From positions 62,001-126,000 of the forward strand of contig CANHVU010000007.1 of NCBI GenBank assembly GCA_947464275.1: a DNA stretch of 64,000 nucleotides, written 5' to 3'. A program made the translations under genes and the position numbers. The notes beneath the pieces were generated by a model. The model was not told the DNA's origin, made no database searches, and worked only from the letters and a program-made list of their open reading frames with translations. Positions 51,220-59,429 of the stretch are shown piece by piece. This DNA comes from Bacteroidota bacterium (GTDB lineage: Bacteria; Bacteroidota; Bacteroidia; UKL13-3). Every line of letters starts with the position of its first letter. Position 1 is the stretch's first letter.

Positions 51220-51239
51220 AAATCAAAAATCCTAAATCA
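51220..51239 (+). repeat. Right inverted-repeat arm of the IVS-like cassette
   Basis: AAATCAAAAATCCTAAATCA, exact reverse complement of 50772-50791. The arm ends 11 bp before the nrdA ATG, so a folded stem would also touch the region where nrdA translation starts. Confidence 0.9.
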
Positions 51240-51250
51240 TAATTATTAAG

Positions 51251-53677
51251 ATGTTTGTAATTAAAAGAAACGGCAAAAAAGAAAGCGTTAAATTTGACAA
51301 AGTAACGGCAAGAATTGAAAAGCTTAGTTACAGTTTAAGTCCATTAATTGACCCTATTGATGTGGCTAAAAAAGTGGTTCAAGGAATTTATGATGGAGTT
51401 CCTACTACAGAGTTAGATAATTTAGCTGCAGAAACTGCTGCTTCACTTACTACCAAGCATCCCGATTATGCATTATTAGCAAGTAGAATTGCGGTAAGTA
51501 ATTTACACAAAAATACCATTAAGTCGTTTTCAGAAACAATGGAAAAGCTTTACAACTACACCGATAAAGGTACTGGAAAAAGAACACCATTAATAGCTGA
51601 AGATGTATATGAAATTATTCAAAAGAATGCAGAATTATTAGATAGCTCTATTATTTATGATAGAGATTTTGCATTTGATTATTTTGGATTCAAAACAATT
51701 GAAAAATCATACTTATTCCGTGTAGATGGAAAAGTGGCCGAACGACCACAACACATGTACATGCGTGTAGCCCTTGGAATTCACAAGGAGGATATTGATA
51801 GTGTGATTGCCACTTATAATTTAATGAGTGAGCGTTGGTTTACACATGCCACACCTACATTATTTAATGCGGGTACTCCAAAACCGCAAATGAGTAGTTG
51901 TTTTCTTTTAACCATGAAAGAAGATAGTATTGATGGTATTTATGATACTTTAAAACAAACTGCCAAAATTTCGCAAAGTGCTGGTGGAATTGGATTAGCA
52001 ATACATAACATTAGAGCTACAGGTAGTTATATTGGTGGAACTAATGGAACAAGCAATGGTATTGTTCCAATGTTGCGTGTATTTAACGATACTGCTCGCT
52101 ATGTAGATCAAGGTGGAGGGAAACGTAAAGGTGCTTTTGCAATTTACCTAGAACCCTGGCATGCCGATGTTTTTGCATTTTTGGATTTACGTAAAAACCA
52201 TGGTAAAGAAGAAATGCGTGCACGTGATTTATTCTATGCACTTTGGATATGCGATTTATTTATGAAACGTGTAGAAGAAAATGGCGATTGGAGTCTTTTC
52301 TGTCCGAATGAAGCACCAGGCTTAAGCGAGTGTTGGGGAGATGAGTTTGAAGCACTTTATACTAGTTATGAAGCACAAGGTAAAGCACGTCAAACTATTA
52401 AGGCGCAAGATTTATGGTTTGCAATTATGGAATCACAAATTGAAACCGGTACGCCATATATGCTTTACAAAGATGCTGCAAACCGTAAAAGCAATCAACA
52501 AAACTTAGGTACAATAAAAAGCAGTAACTTATGTACCGAAATTATGGAATACACAAGTCCTGATGAAGTAGCAGTTTGTAATTTAGCTTCACTGGCTTTA
52601 CCTCGTTTTGTTATTGATGGCAAATTTGACCATAACAAATTATATGAAGTAACTTACCAAGCTACTTTAAACCTAAATAAAATTATTGATTATAATTACT
52701 ATCCAGTTGAAGAGGCAAGAAACTCTAACATGCGTCATCGCCCAATTGGATTAGGAGTTCAAGGATTAGCAGATGTGTTTATTTTGTTGCGCATGCCATT
52801 CGAAAGTGATTCGGCAAAGCAGTTAAATAAAAATATTTTTGAAACAATATATTTTGCTTCTTTAACAGCAAGTAAAGACTTAGCTAAAAAAGAAGGTGCT
52901 TACCAAACATTTAAAGGTTCACCGCTTTCAAAAGGAAAATTCCAATTTGACTTATGGGATATAAATGCTACTGAAAACTGGAATTGGGAAGCATTGAGAG
53001 CTGAAGTAATAGAACATGGTGTTAGAAATTCATTATTAGTAGCACCAATGCCAACTGCTTCTACTTCTCAAATTTTAGGAAATAATGAGTGTTTTGAACC
53101 ATACACTTCAAATATTTATACTCGTAGGGTTTTAAGTGGCGAATTTGTAGTGGTTAACAAGCATTTATTAAAAGATTTAGTTCAATTAGGACTTTGGACT
53201 AATGATATGAAAAATAAAATAATTGCTGCAAATGGTTCAGTTCAAAATATTGCTGAAATACCAGCAAATATTAAAGAACTATACAAAACAGTTTGGGAAA
53301 TTAAACAACGTAATTTAATTGATATGGCAGCCGATAGGGGAGCTTATATTTGCCAATCGCAGTCGTTGAATTTATTTGTAGATAGCCCTAGCAGTTCTAA
53401 ACTTACTTCAATGCACTTTTATGCATGGAAAAAAGGTTTGAAAACTGGTATGTATTACTTACGCTCCCAAGCAGCTACACAAGCAGTTCAATTTACCATT
53501 GAAAAACAAGGTAATAACGATATGCAACCTGTAGTTCCGGTTATTGAAGTAGCTCCTACTTTAAATGCCGTAACTAATTCAACCATTCCAGCTGGAAATA
53601 ACATAGATGATATTACAACCGATTTCACAGGTCAAGTTTGTACCATGGAAGAAGGTTGTGTAACTTGCAGTAGCTAA
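51251..53677 (+). CDS. nrdA: Ribonucleoside-diphosphate reductase, alpha subunit (class Ia)
   Basis: 808 residues. N-terminal ATP-cone ([18 protein letters not shown], about 1-90) for allosteric control by dATP/ATP. Catalytic barrel with Cys217 (MSSCFLL) and Cys443 (AVCNLASL) as the redox pair, and Asn426, Cys428 and Glu430 in SNLCTEI as the active-site triad. The C terminus [12 protein letters not shown] carries cysteines that shuttle electrons from thioredoxin or glutaredoxin. It reduces NDPs to dNDPs using the NrdB radical. Preceded by the S23 cassette, whose right arm ends 11 bases before the ATG, and followed by its own terminator. Confidence 0.97.
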   Translation: MFVIKRNGKKESVKFDKVTARIEKLSYSLSPLIDPIDVAKKVVQGIYDGVPTTELDNLAAETAASLTTKHPDYALLASRIAVSNLHKNTIKSFSETMEKLYNYTDKGTGKRTPLIAEDVYEIIQKNAELLDSSIIYDRDFAFDYFGFKTIEKSYLFRVDGKVAERPQHMYMRVALGIHKEDIDSVIATYNLMSERWFTHATPTLFNAGTPKPQMSSCFLLTMKEDSIDGIYDTLKQTAKISQSAGGIGLAIHNIRATGSYIGGTNGTSNGIVPMLRVFNDTARYVDQGGGKRKGAFAIYLEPWHADVFAFLDLRKNHGKEEMRARDLFYALWICDLFMKRVEENGDWSLFCPNEAPGLSECWGDEFEALYTSYEAQGKARQTIKAQDLWFAIMESQIETGTPYMLYKDAANRKSNQQNLGTIKSSNLCTEIMEYTSPDEVAVCNLASLALPRFVIDGKFDHNKLYEVTYQATLNLNKIIDYNYYPVEEARNSNMRHRPIGLGVQGLADVFILLRMPFESDSAKQLNKNIFETIYFASLTASKDLAKKEGAYQTFKGSPLSKGKFQFDLWDINATENWNWEALRAEVIEHGVRNSLLVAPMPTASTSQILGNNECFEPYTSNIYTRRVLSGEFVVVNKHLLKDLVQLGLWTNDMKNKIIAANGSVQNIAEIPANIKELYKTVWEIKQRNLIDMAADRGAYICQSQSLNLFVDSPSSSKLTSMHFYAWKKGLKTGMYYLRSQAATQAVQFTIEKQGNNDMQPVVPVIEVAPTLNAVTNSTIPAGNNIDDITTDFTGQVCTMEEGCVTCSS

Positions 53678-53697
53678 TTAATTAGTTAATAAATTAG

Positions 53698-53736
53698 AAA
53701 AGGTGCGTGAGTTGTAAAAACTTTCGCACCTTTTTT
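53698..53736 (+). terminator. Terminator after nrdA
   Basis: Stem AAAAGGTGCG / CGCACCTTTT with a T-run, 21 bases past the nrdA stop codon. Confidence 0.88.
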
Positions 53737-53843
53737 ATTTTAAATTTGTATTCCAAATAAATAATGAAATACTTATTGCTCAAAAAATTGTTGCAAACTT
53801 GTGATATTTTTTCGCTTGCATGCTAATATTTGCTAGGTTTTAA

Positions 53844-53851
53844 TACATTTG
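53844..53851 (+). promoter_or_regulatory. -7 promoter element for the TPR protein gene
   Basis: TACATTTG, an exact TAnnTTTG match, 19 bases before the ATG at 53870. An in-frame TTG inside this element (53849) is therefore rejected as start. Confidence 0.5.
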
Positions 53852-53869
53852 CAACGCAAAAAATATTAT

Positions 53870-54523
53870 ATGAAATTTTATAATTTATTAATTAAATACC
53901 GTTTTTGGGCTGGAATAGCCTCGTTGATTATAGGTCTTTTACTTCAGTTTGCTGGCTTAGGCGATATTTGGGCCGCAATTATATTTTATACCTTAGCTGT
54001 GATAGCAATTTTTACGCATTTTTTTATTGGTCCCTTGCGTTTAATTCAAGAGCCAATGGAAAATGGTGATGTAGAGGCTGTTGAACGTATTTTAAATTCT
54101 ATATGGTTTCCTAATTTATTGTTCAAACCTATTCGTAGTTCGTATTACACCCTAAGAGGTAATTTGGCTATGGCAAATAAAGATTTTGATTCAGCCGAAA
54201 AACTATTGAAAAAAAGTGCTTCCATTGGCAGTACCTTAGCCGAAAATAAAGGCTCAACCGATGTGCAATTAGGTATGATGGCTTTACAAAAAGGTAGCTA
54301 CAAGGAAGGTGAAAAATACATGAGAGAAGCTTTAAAAGGTTCGTTAGACAACGAAAGTCAAGCTATGGCTTTATTGGGTATGGTTCAAATTTACATGAAC
54401 AAACGCGATATCAGAGCTTCGAAAGATTTTTTAAGAAGAGCTAAAAATTGCAAAGCTAAAAACGAACAGGTAGTTGCTCAAATTAAAGATTTAGACAAAC
54501 ACCTTGCCCGCGTTCCGGGATAA
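53870..54523 (+). CDS. Membrane-anchored TPR-like protein
   Basis: 217 residues from the ATG at 53870. Two membrane helices near 10-30 and 35-57 (FWAGIASLIIGLLLQFAGLGDI, IIFYTLAVIAIFTHFF), then helical repeats of TPR type: SSYYTLRGNLAMANKDFDSAEKLLKKSA, QLGMMALQKGSYKEGEKYMREAL, AMALLGMVQIYMNKRDIRASKDFLRRAK. Such proteins hold cytoplasmic assemblies at the inner membrane. It is separated from nrdA by its own promoter. Partner unknown. Confidence 0.8.
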   Translation: MKFYNLLIKYRFWAGIASLIIGLLLQFAGLGDIWAAIIFYTLAVIAIFTHFFIGPLRLIQEPMENGDVEAVERILNSIWFPNLLFKPIRSSYYTLRGNLAMANKDFDSAEKLLKKSASIGSTLAENKGSTDVQLGMMALQKGSYKEGEKYMREALKGSLDNESQAMALLGMVQIYMNKRDIRASKDFLRRAKNCKAKNEQVVAQIKDLDKHLARVPG

Positions 54524-54686
54524 TTATGAATGTTGAATTATAAATTATGAATTATGAATGTTGAATTGATTCAAAATTTTACTTCTAATCATAATCGTTT
54601 CGACTTCGCTCAATGACCGTGTACATTGAGCGAAGTCGAAATGTATTTCCCTTAACTAAAAGATATTGAATTATGAATGTTGAATT
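54523..54686. repeat. Repeat cluster: three copies of a 17-bp word around an 18-bp perfect stem
   Basis: ATTATGAATGTTGAATT occurs exactly at 54523-54539, 54551-54567 and 54670-54686. Between copies two and three is the inverted repeat TTTCGACTTCGCTCAATG (54598-54615) and CATTGAGCGAAGTCGAAA (54624-54641), perfect over 18 bases with an eight-base loop. The rest of the gap up to 54741 holds AT-rich text and no gene. Confidence 0.75.
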
Positions 54687-54741
54687 CAAATTTTCATATT
54701 TCATACTTTAAACTTAGTACTTCGAACTCTGAACTTCGTAC

Positions 54742-56706
54742 TTACTTAACTATCACAGTACCAATTTTTTTGGTGAGTTCATTGCGTTTTTTTGTCAAAT
54801 CCATATGTACACGCTGATGAAGTTCAAAATCTTCTTCACTTAACTCGGGTTTAAGTTCCTTTTGATTTTTTACAATCAATTTATTGATATACTTAATTTG
54901 TAAGTGTAAAATGGCGGAGTCAATATCGGCTTTCGTATCTTTAAAAAACGAATCCATTTTTACAGCAGCACGCTTTTCCCAGTTAGGACTTAATATATAC
55001 TCGCGTGCAAGCATATCAGCTGCTAAAGCTGTTATTAGTGGGTTTTGATGATTGGTGAAAAATCTATCATCTACAATCTCGCCACGCTCTATAACGTGGT
55101 ATGTTTCATCTAAAATTAGCGTAACTATTGGATGGTCAATTTCAATTTCTTTTTCAATTAATTTCCTTAATAGATAGCTAGCTGCGGTTTCAGTTTCATT
55201 AACAGTTTTATTGGCAAAATTGATAATCAAACGAATCAAATCGCGTTCTTGTTCATCAAAAATAGACGAATTGTTTAATGTATCTTGTAAATCGTCAGCA
55301 TAACCTTGTTCTGGTGTAGGTTCAAAACCCTCAAAAGGATCATTGCTTTCAGTATTTCTTTGTTGCTGCTGTTGTTCCCTATCTTTATCGGTTAAAAACT
55401 GCTTGCGCAATTTATTTAACTCCACCAAAAGTACTTGTTCGTCAATGCTCATTAACCGAGCGCATTCATTTACAAATACCGAACGTTTTATACTATCAGG
55501 AATTTTACTAATACTTTCTACAATATCACGGGTAACAGTTGCCTTTTTTATTGGGTCGTTTCCGGCATCATTTAGTAATAAATTTACCTTAAATACAATA
55601 AAGTCTTGTCGTTTGGTTTCTAAATATTCTTTAAAAGCATCGCTGCCTACTTTTTGGCTATAGCTATCGGGGTCGTCTCCATCAGGAAAAGTTAATACAC
55701 GAACATTTAAACCTTGTTCCAAAAGCATATCAATACCCCTGATACTGGCTTTTATACCCGCAGCATCACCATCAAAAAGTACGGTAACATTTTCGGTAAA
55801 TCTTTTTATAAGCCTAATTTGTCCTTCGGTAAGTGATGTTCCACTCGATGCAACCACATTTTCAACACCCGATTGGTGCATGCTTATTACATCGGTATAA
55901 CCTTCTACTAAATAAACTGAATCTTGTTTACGAATTTCGTTTTTAGCAAAATACAAGCCGTACAGCTCGTTACTTTTATGGTAAAGTATGGTTTCGGGCG
56001 AGTTTACATACTTTGGGCTATTGGGTTCTTTTTTTAAATACCTGCCTGCAAAAGCAATTACTTTTCCGTTTAAATTATGAATTGGAAAAATAACACGACC
56101 ACGATAAGCATCAAATTTTTTACCGTCTTCCTTATGTTTAACTAGGCCTGAACTAAATAAAAGTTCTTCGCTAAACTGATTGGCTATTGCTTTATCAAAA
56201 AAAGCTGACCAACTATCTAAACTAAAACCAAGGTTAAATTTTTTGATGGTATCGTGCCTGAAACCGCGGTTTTCAAAATAACTTAACCCAACAGCTTGAC
56301 CTGTTTCATTTTGCCATAAAATATCCTGAAAATAATCGTTAGCCCAATTATTTAATATTTGTAAACTTTCCTTTTCATCGCGCTGTTTACGCTCTTCATC
56401 TACATTTACAAACTCTTGCTGAGGCCATTCTACATTAAATTTTTCCGCTAAATGTTTTAAGGCAGGAATGTAGCCTAAGCTATCGTGTTCCATAACAAAA
56501 TTTACCACATTGCCAGCTTTGCCGCAACCAAAACATTTAAAAATGCCTTTGGCAGGACTAACAGAAAACGAGGGAGACTTTTCAGAATGGAAAGGGCAAA
56601 GCCCAGTTAAGTTGGCTCCTCTGCGTTTTAAACGCACGTAATCGCCAATTACTTGTTCAATATTGGCAGCTTGAATTATTTCGTCTATTTTAGCTTGAGG
56701 TATCAA
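54742..56706 (-). CDS. dnaG: DNA primase
   Basis: 654 residues. Zinc-binding domain with Cys37, His40, Cys58 and Cys61 (CPFHSEKSPSFSVSPAKGIF, CFGCG); TOPRIM polymerase domain with YLVEGYTDVISMH near 262, VASSGTSL, LFDGDAAG near 307 and DGDDPDSY near 335; C-terminal DnaB-binding helical domain. The start is TTG at 56704-56706: upstream there is an in-frame stop at 56722-56724, and the next in-frame ATG lies past the zinc finger. The reading (M)IPQAKIDEI is the family N terminus. A promoter with TTG-N19-TATTTTTG ends 5 bases before the start codon, so the transcript should begin at or next to it. Confidence 0.95.
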   Translation of the reverse strand: MIPQAKIDEIIQAANIEQVIGDYVRLKRRGANLTGLCPFHSEKSPSFSVSPAKGIFKCFGCGKAGNVVNFVMEHDSLGYIPALKHLAEKFNVEWPQQEFVNVDEERKQRDEKESLQILNNWANDYFQDILWQNETGQAVGLSYFENRGFRHDTIKKFNLGFSLDSWSAFFDKAIANQFSEELLFSSGLVKHKEDGKKFDAYRGRVIFPIHNLNGKVIAFAGRYLKKEPNSPKYVNSPETILYHKSNELYGLYFAKNEIRKQDSVYLVEGYTDVISMHQSGVENVVASSGTSLTEGQIRLIKRFTENVTVLFDGDAAGIKASIRGIDMLLEQGLNVRVLTFPDGDDPDSYSQKVGSDAFKEYLETKRQDFIVFKVNLLLNDAGNDPIKKATVTRDIVESISKIPDSIKRSVFVNECARLMSIDEQVLLVELNKLRKQFLTDKDREQQQQQRNTESNDPFEGFEPTPEQGYADDLQDTLNNSSIFDEQERDLIRLIINFANKTVNETETAASYLLRKLIEKEIEIDHPIVTLILDETYHVIERGEIVDDRFFTNHQNPLITALAADMLAREYILSPNWEKRAAVKMDSFFKDTKADIDSAILHLQIKYINKLIVKNQKELKPELSEEDFELHQRVHMDLTKKRNELTKKIGTVIVK

Positions 56707-56711
56707 CTTTT

Positions 56712-56741
56712 CAAAAATAGCTTATTTGTTGAATTGTTCAA
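56712..56741 (-). promoter_or_regulatory. Consensus promoter of dnaG
   Basis: Minus strand: TTG (56739-56741), 19-base spacer, TATTTTTG (56712-56719). The -7 element is five bases from the TTG start, giving a leaderless or nearly leaderless transcript. Confidence 0.6.
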
Positions 56742-56851
56742 TGGTTTTATAGTCTCAAAATTAGTTGTAATGTTTAGTCTATAAAAATTGCCAATGGAAA
56801 GTGGTATTTGAAAATTTATTTTTAAATACTCTTCAATTTAATTCTTTTATT

Positions 56852-56937
56852 CAACTCCTTCGGAGTTGTTTAAATGGCTGTTTTGTTTTTCACCGAGTTT
56901 CACTCGGTGCTATTTAAATTAAACTCCTTCGGAGTTT
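56852..56937. repeat. Three palindromes with TTC loops
   Basis: CAACTCCTTCGGAGTTG (56852-56868), CACCGAGT-TTC-ACTCGGTG (56891-56909) and AAACTCCTTCGGAGTTT (56921-56937). Two share the core CTCCTTCGGAG with 33462-33476; the middle one has a different stem but the same three-base TTC loop. Confidence 0.7.
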
Positions 56938-57103
56938 TTTACAATAACAGTTTATACCAATTTGATTTATAAATGAGGAAAATGTGTTTGGTGTAAGTAC
57001 CGCTATAATTCAATCAACTGTTTTATTTAAAGAAGCAGTATTAGTTAATTCGGTAATTTGTCTAAATGTTAATAATCAATATGTTGTGTATTTGTATGTA
57101 AGA

Positions 57104-57120
57104 CAACTCCGAAGGAGTTG
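57104..57120. repeat. Palindrome with GAA loop
   Basis: CAACTCCGAAGGAGTTG: the same 7-bp stem as 56852-56868 but with the complementary GAA loop, i.e. the opposite orientation of the same unit. Confidence 0.7.
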
Positions 57121-57151
57121 AATAGGAGCAATAGATAATCGTGCTAAACGC

Positions 57152-57179
57152 AAAAAGCCCAAGTGAAAACTTGGGCTTT
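57152..57179 (-). terminator. Terminator of the second DEAD-box helicase gene
   Basis: AAAGCCCAAGT / ACTTGGGCTTT with GAAA/TTTC loop; on the minus strand followed by a T-run, 80 bases past the stop. Confidence 0.85.
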
Positions 57180-57258
57180 CTTATTGGTTTGAGTACTTCT
57201 TTAAATTGTGGTTGTATTTCTAAAAGCTATCAACTGACAACTATCAACCATCAACTAA

Positions 57259-59226
57259 CTAATCTCTTCTACGTCTTCTTTCGCCACTTGGTCTATCACC
57301 AGCAGGTTTATCGCCACCATAGCTTCTGTTACGTCCGCCATCTCTGGTTCCGTAACCGCTTCTGTCGCTGGTTGAGCTACTTCTATCACTACCAGCATCT
57401 CTGCCATAGCTACTTCTGTCGCTTCTTTCAGTTCTTGGTGCTCTTTCTCTATCTCCGCCTCTTTCTCTATCACCTCCGCTGCTACGTCTTCTATCGCCTC
57501 CGCCATAGCTTGAGCTTCCGCCTTCGCTTCTACGGCTGCTGTATCCTCCGCCACCACTTCTTCCGCCTCTATCGCCACCGCGGCCACCTCTTCCTTCGCG
57601 CGAACCACCTGGTTTTTCACCACTTAATTCTGCTCTTACAGGTCTGCCTTCGTAAGTATTGCCATTTAAAGCAGTAATTACTTTTTCGGCTAATTCTTCT
57701 TTTACATCTACAAAGCTAAATACACCACTTACATCTACATGTAATTCTTTCCAATCTAAGCTGCTTTCTTGAGCAACCCAATCTTTAAAGCTGCGGATAT
57801 CAAAGCCGTCTTTTTTACCTACACTTACAAAAATTCTTTGTCCGCGTACATTTCCACCACGTTCGCCTCTTTCACCATCTCTGGTTCTATCGCCCGAAGT
57901 AGTATTTAAATCAGGAGCGTTTAAGTACTCAGCACTAAATCTGCGTAACTCTAATGAAAGGAATTTTTGAACCAATTCTTCCGAAGGTAAAGTTAATAAC
58001 GGGCGTAAGCTAGTCATTACTTTATCATCAAAAATACTTTCTTCAATTTCGGTATTTACAATAGTATCAATAAAAGCTACTAATTTTTTATCGCGCACTT
58101 CTTCGGCACTTGGAATTAGTATTTTATCAAATTTTACATTACTCAATCTTTCAATATCGCGTAATCTTCCATTTTCGCGCATGTTTAATAAAGTAAACGA
58201 TACACCTAATTTTCCAGCTCTACCTGTTCTACCACTTCTGTGTGTGTAGTTTTCAATATCATCTGGCAAACTAAAATGGATTACGTGACTAATGCCTGAA
58301 ACATCAATACCACGTGCAGCCACATCGGTTGCTAATAATATCTTGATGGCATGATGACGGAAACGGTTCATTACCTTTTCGCGTTGTCCTTGGCTTAAAT
58401 CGCCATGTAAACAATCGGCATTGTAACCATCTTTAATTAATTTATCGCTAATATCTTGTGTTTCGTGTTTGGTAGTACAAAATATAATGGCGTAAATATC
58501 ATCGCTGTTAAAATCAACAAAACGTTTTAAGGCAGCATATTTATCGCGGGCGTGTACTACAGCATATTGATGTGTAATGTTTACGTTACCCGAGTTAGAT
58601 TTACCAACTGTAATTTCAAAAGGATCGTTCATGTAACGGTTTGCAATGTTTCTAATGCTTTTTGGCATAGTTGCACTGAATAAACAAACGCGTTTTTCTT
58701 TAGGAGTTTCTGCTAAAATGTATTCTACATCTTCTTCAAAACCCATGTTTAGCATTTCATCTGCTTCGTCTAACACTACATATTTTACTGTAGAAATGTT
58801 AAGCGCTCTGCGGTTCATTAAATCCATTAAACGACCTGGAGTAGCTACAATAATGTGTGCACCACGTTTAATATCAGAAATTTGACGTTCAATGCTACTT
58901 CCACCGTACACTGCTACGATGTTAATACCAGATTTGTTTTTGCTATAGTTACCTAAATCTTTGCTAATTTGCATGCAAAGCTCACGTGTAGGACAAATAA
59001 CTAAAGCTTGAATAGTTCTGTTAGAAGGTTCAACAAGTTGAATAATTGGCAGGCCAAATGCTGCTGTTTTACCGGTTCCCGTCTGGGCTAATCCCAAAAT
59101 ATCTTGGCCTGTTTCTAAAAACACAGGAATAGACTGTTCCTGTATAGGCGTTGGAGTCTCAAACCCCATCTCTTGAATCGCATTCAAGATGGACGTTTCT
59201 ACGCCCAAATCACTAAAATTTTTCAA
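57259..59226 (-). CDS. DEAD-box RNA helicase with DbpA RNA-binding domain and RGG/SR-rich tail
   Basis: 655 residues. Helicase core of about 1-370: Q motif MGFETPTPIQEQSIP near 20, AQTGTGKT, PTRELC, DEADEML, SAT, ARGIDVSG and HRSGRTGRAG. About 478-555 is a DbpA-type RNA-binding domain (RIFVSVGKKDGFDIRSF...VRAELSG). The last 100 residues are Gly/Arg/Ser-rich (GGRGGDRGGRSGGGG, many RSS and GG steps). The start is TTG at 59224-59226: an in-frame stop is 9 bases upstream and no ATG precedes the Q motif. A TATATTTG element lies 24-31 bases before it. Resembles DeaD/CsdA-type ribosome-assembly helicases. The coding DNA of the tail also gives a long opposite-strand ORF, which is only its shadow. Confidence 0.93.
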   Translation of the reverse strand: MKNFSDLGVETSILNAIQEMGFETPTPIQEQSIPVFLETGQDILGLAQTGTGKTAAFGLPIIQLVEPSNRTIQALVICPTRELCMQISKDLGNYSKNKSGINIVAVYGGSSIERQISDIKRGAHIIVATPGRLMDLMNRRALNISTVKYVVLDEADEMLNMGFEEDVEYILAETPKEKRVCLFSATMPKSIRNIANRYMNDPFEITVGKSNSGNVNITHQYAVVHARDKYAALKRFVDFNSDDIYAIIFCTTKHETQDISDKLIKDGYNADCLHGDLSQGQREKVMNRFRHHAIKILLATDVAARGIDVSGISHVIHFSLPDDIENYTHRSGRTGRAGKLGVSFTLLNMRENGRLRDIERLSNVKFDKILIPSAEEVRDKKLVAFIDTIVNTEIEESIFDDKVMTSLRPLLTLPSEELVQKFLSLELRRFSAEYLNAPDLNTTSGDRTRDGERGERGGNVRGQRIFVSVGKKDGFDIRSFKDWVAQESSLDWKELHVDVSGVFSFVDVKEELAEKVITALNGNTYEGRPVRAELSGEKPGGSREGRGGRGGDRGGRSGGGGYSSRRSEGGSSSYGGGDRRRSSGGDRERGGDRERAPRTERSDRSSYGRDAGSDRSSSTSDRSGYGTRDGGRNRSYGGDKPAGDRPSGERRRRRD

Positions 59227-59249
59227 AGTACTTTATTAAAAATAAGCTG

Positions 59250-59257
59250 CAAATATA
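59250..59257 (-). promoter_or_regulatory. Candidate -7 element for the second DEAD-box gene
   Basis: TATATTTG on the minus strand, 24 bases before the TTG start. No -33 match at the usual spacing. Confidence 0.4.
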
Positions 59258-59398
59258 GCTTAATATTTGATATATTGGCTTTTAGTGACTTAAATAAGTT
59301 TTAATTTAATTATTGTTCAAATGTTAAATTGTTAAATGGTTGGTTTTTTTCTTGTTTTTATATGGTTGATTTTATTTCCGTTATTTAACCCCATTGCT

Positions 59399-59406
59399 TA
59401 TATTTG
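59399..59406 (+). promoter_or_regulatory. -7 promoter element of the DUF2157 gene
   Basis: TATATTTG, exact consensus, 24 bases before the TTG start at 59430. Confidence 0.45.
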
Positions 59407-59429
59407 ATTAACTATTTATCCTCCATAAC

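Larger units (their letters stand above)
50772..51239. mobile_element. IVS-like cassette: S23 gene bounded by a perfect 20-bp inverted repeat, inside the nrdBA operon
   Basis: Left arm 50772-50791 TGATTTAGGATTTTTGATTT; right arm 51220-51239 is its exact reverse complement AAATCAAAAATCCTAAATCA. A partial second copy of the right arm (AAAAATCCTAAATC) lies at 51211-51224. The arms enclose one gene, for a four-helix-bundle S23/IVS protein. The unit starts 14 bp after nrdB and ends 11 bp before nrdA. Family knowledge: S23 proteins are encoded in intervening sequences of 23S rRNA genes that sit on a stem of terminal inverted repeats. No transposase is present and target-site duplications were not seen. 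Mobility and RNA processing are inferred. Confidence 0.65.
56707..57258. other. Gene-free stretch with dispersed palindromes
   Basis: 552 bases between dnaG and the second DEAD-box gene, with no credible ORF. It contains the dnaG promoter, four palindromes of the CTCC/GGAG family, one terminator and, near the right end, the AT-rich words ATCAACTGACAACTATCAAC. The rest shows nothing recognisable. Confidence 0.7.

Noticed and set aside
51170-51250. Rho-independent terminator between nrdB and nrdA
   Set aside because: The inverted repeat is long-range (about 430 bases apart) with no local hairpin plus T-run, so it is better read as terminal repeats of the cassette.
53849-53869. TTG start for the TPR protein
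   Set aside because: It is within the TACATTTG promoter element; the ATG at 53870 is in a better position.
57255-57623. Second minus-strand frame rich in Ala, Glu and Val over the helicase tail
   Set aside because: Frame-shifted reading of the same repetitive helicase tail; the helicase frame continues unbroken through it.
57141-57677. Long plus-strand frame rich in His, Arg, Phe and Tyr
   Set aside because: It is the opposite-strand shadow of the Gly/Arg/Ser-rich tail of the DEAD-box helicase and starts inside that gene's terminator.
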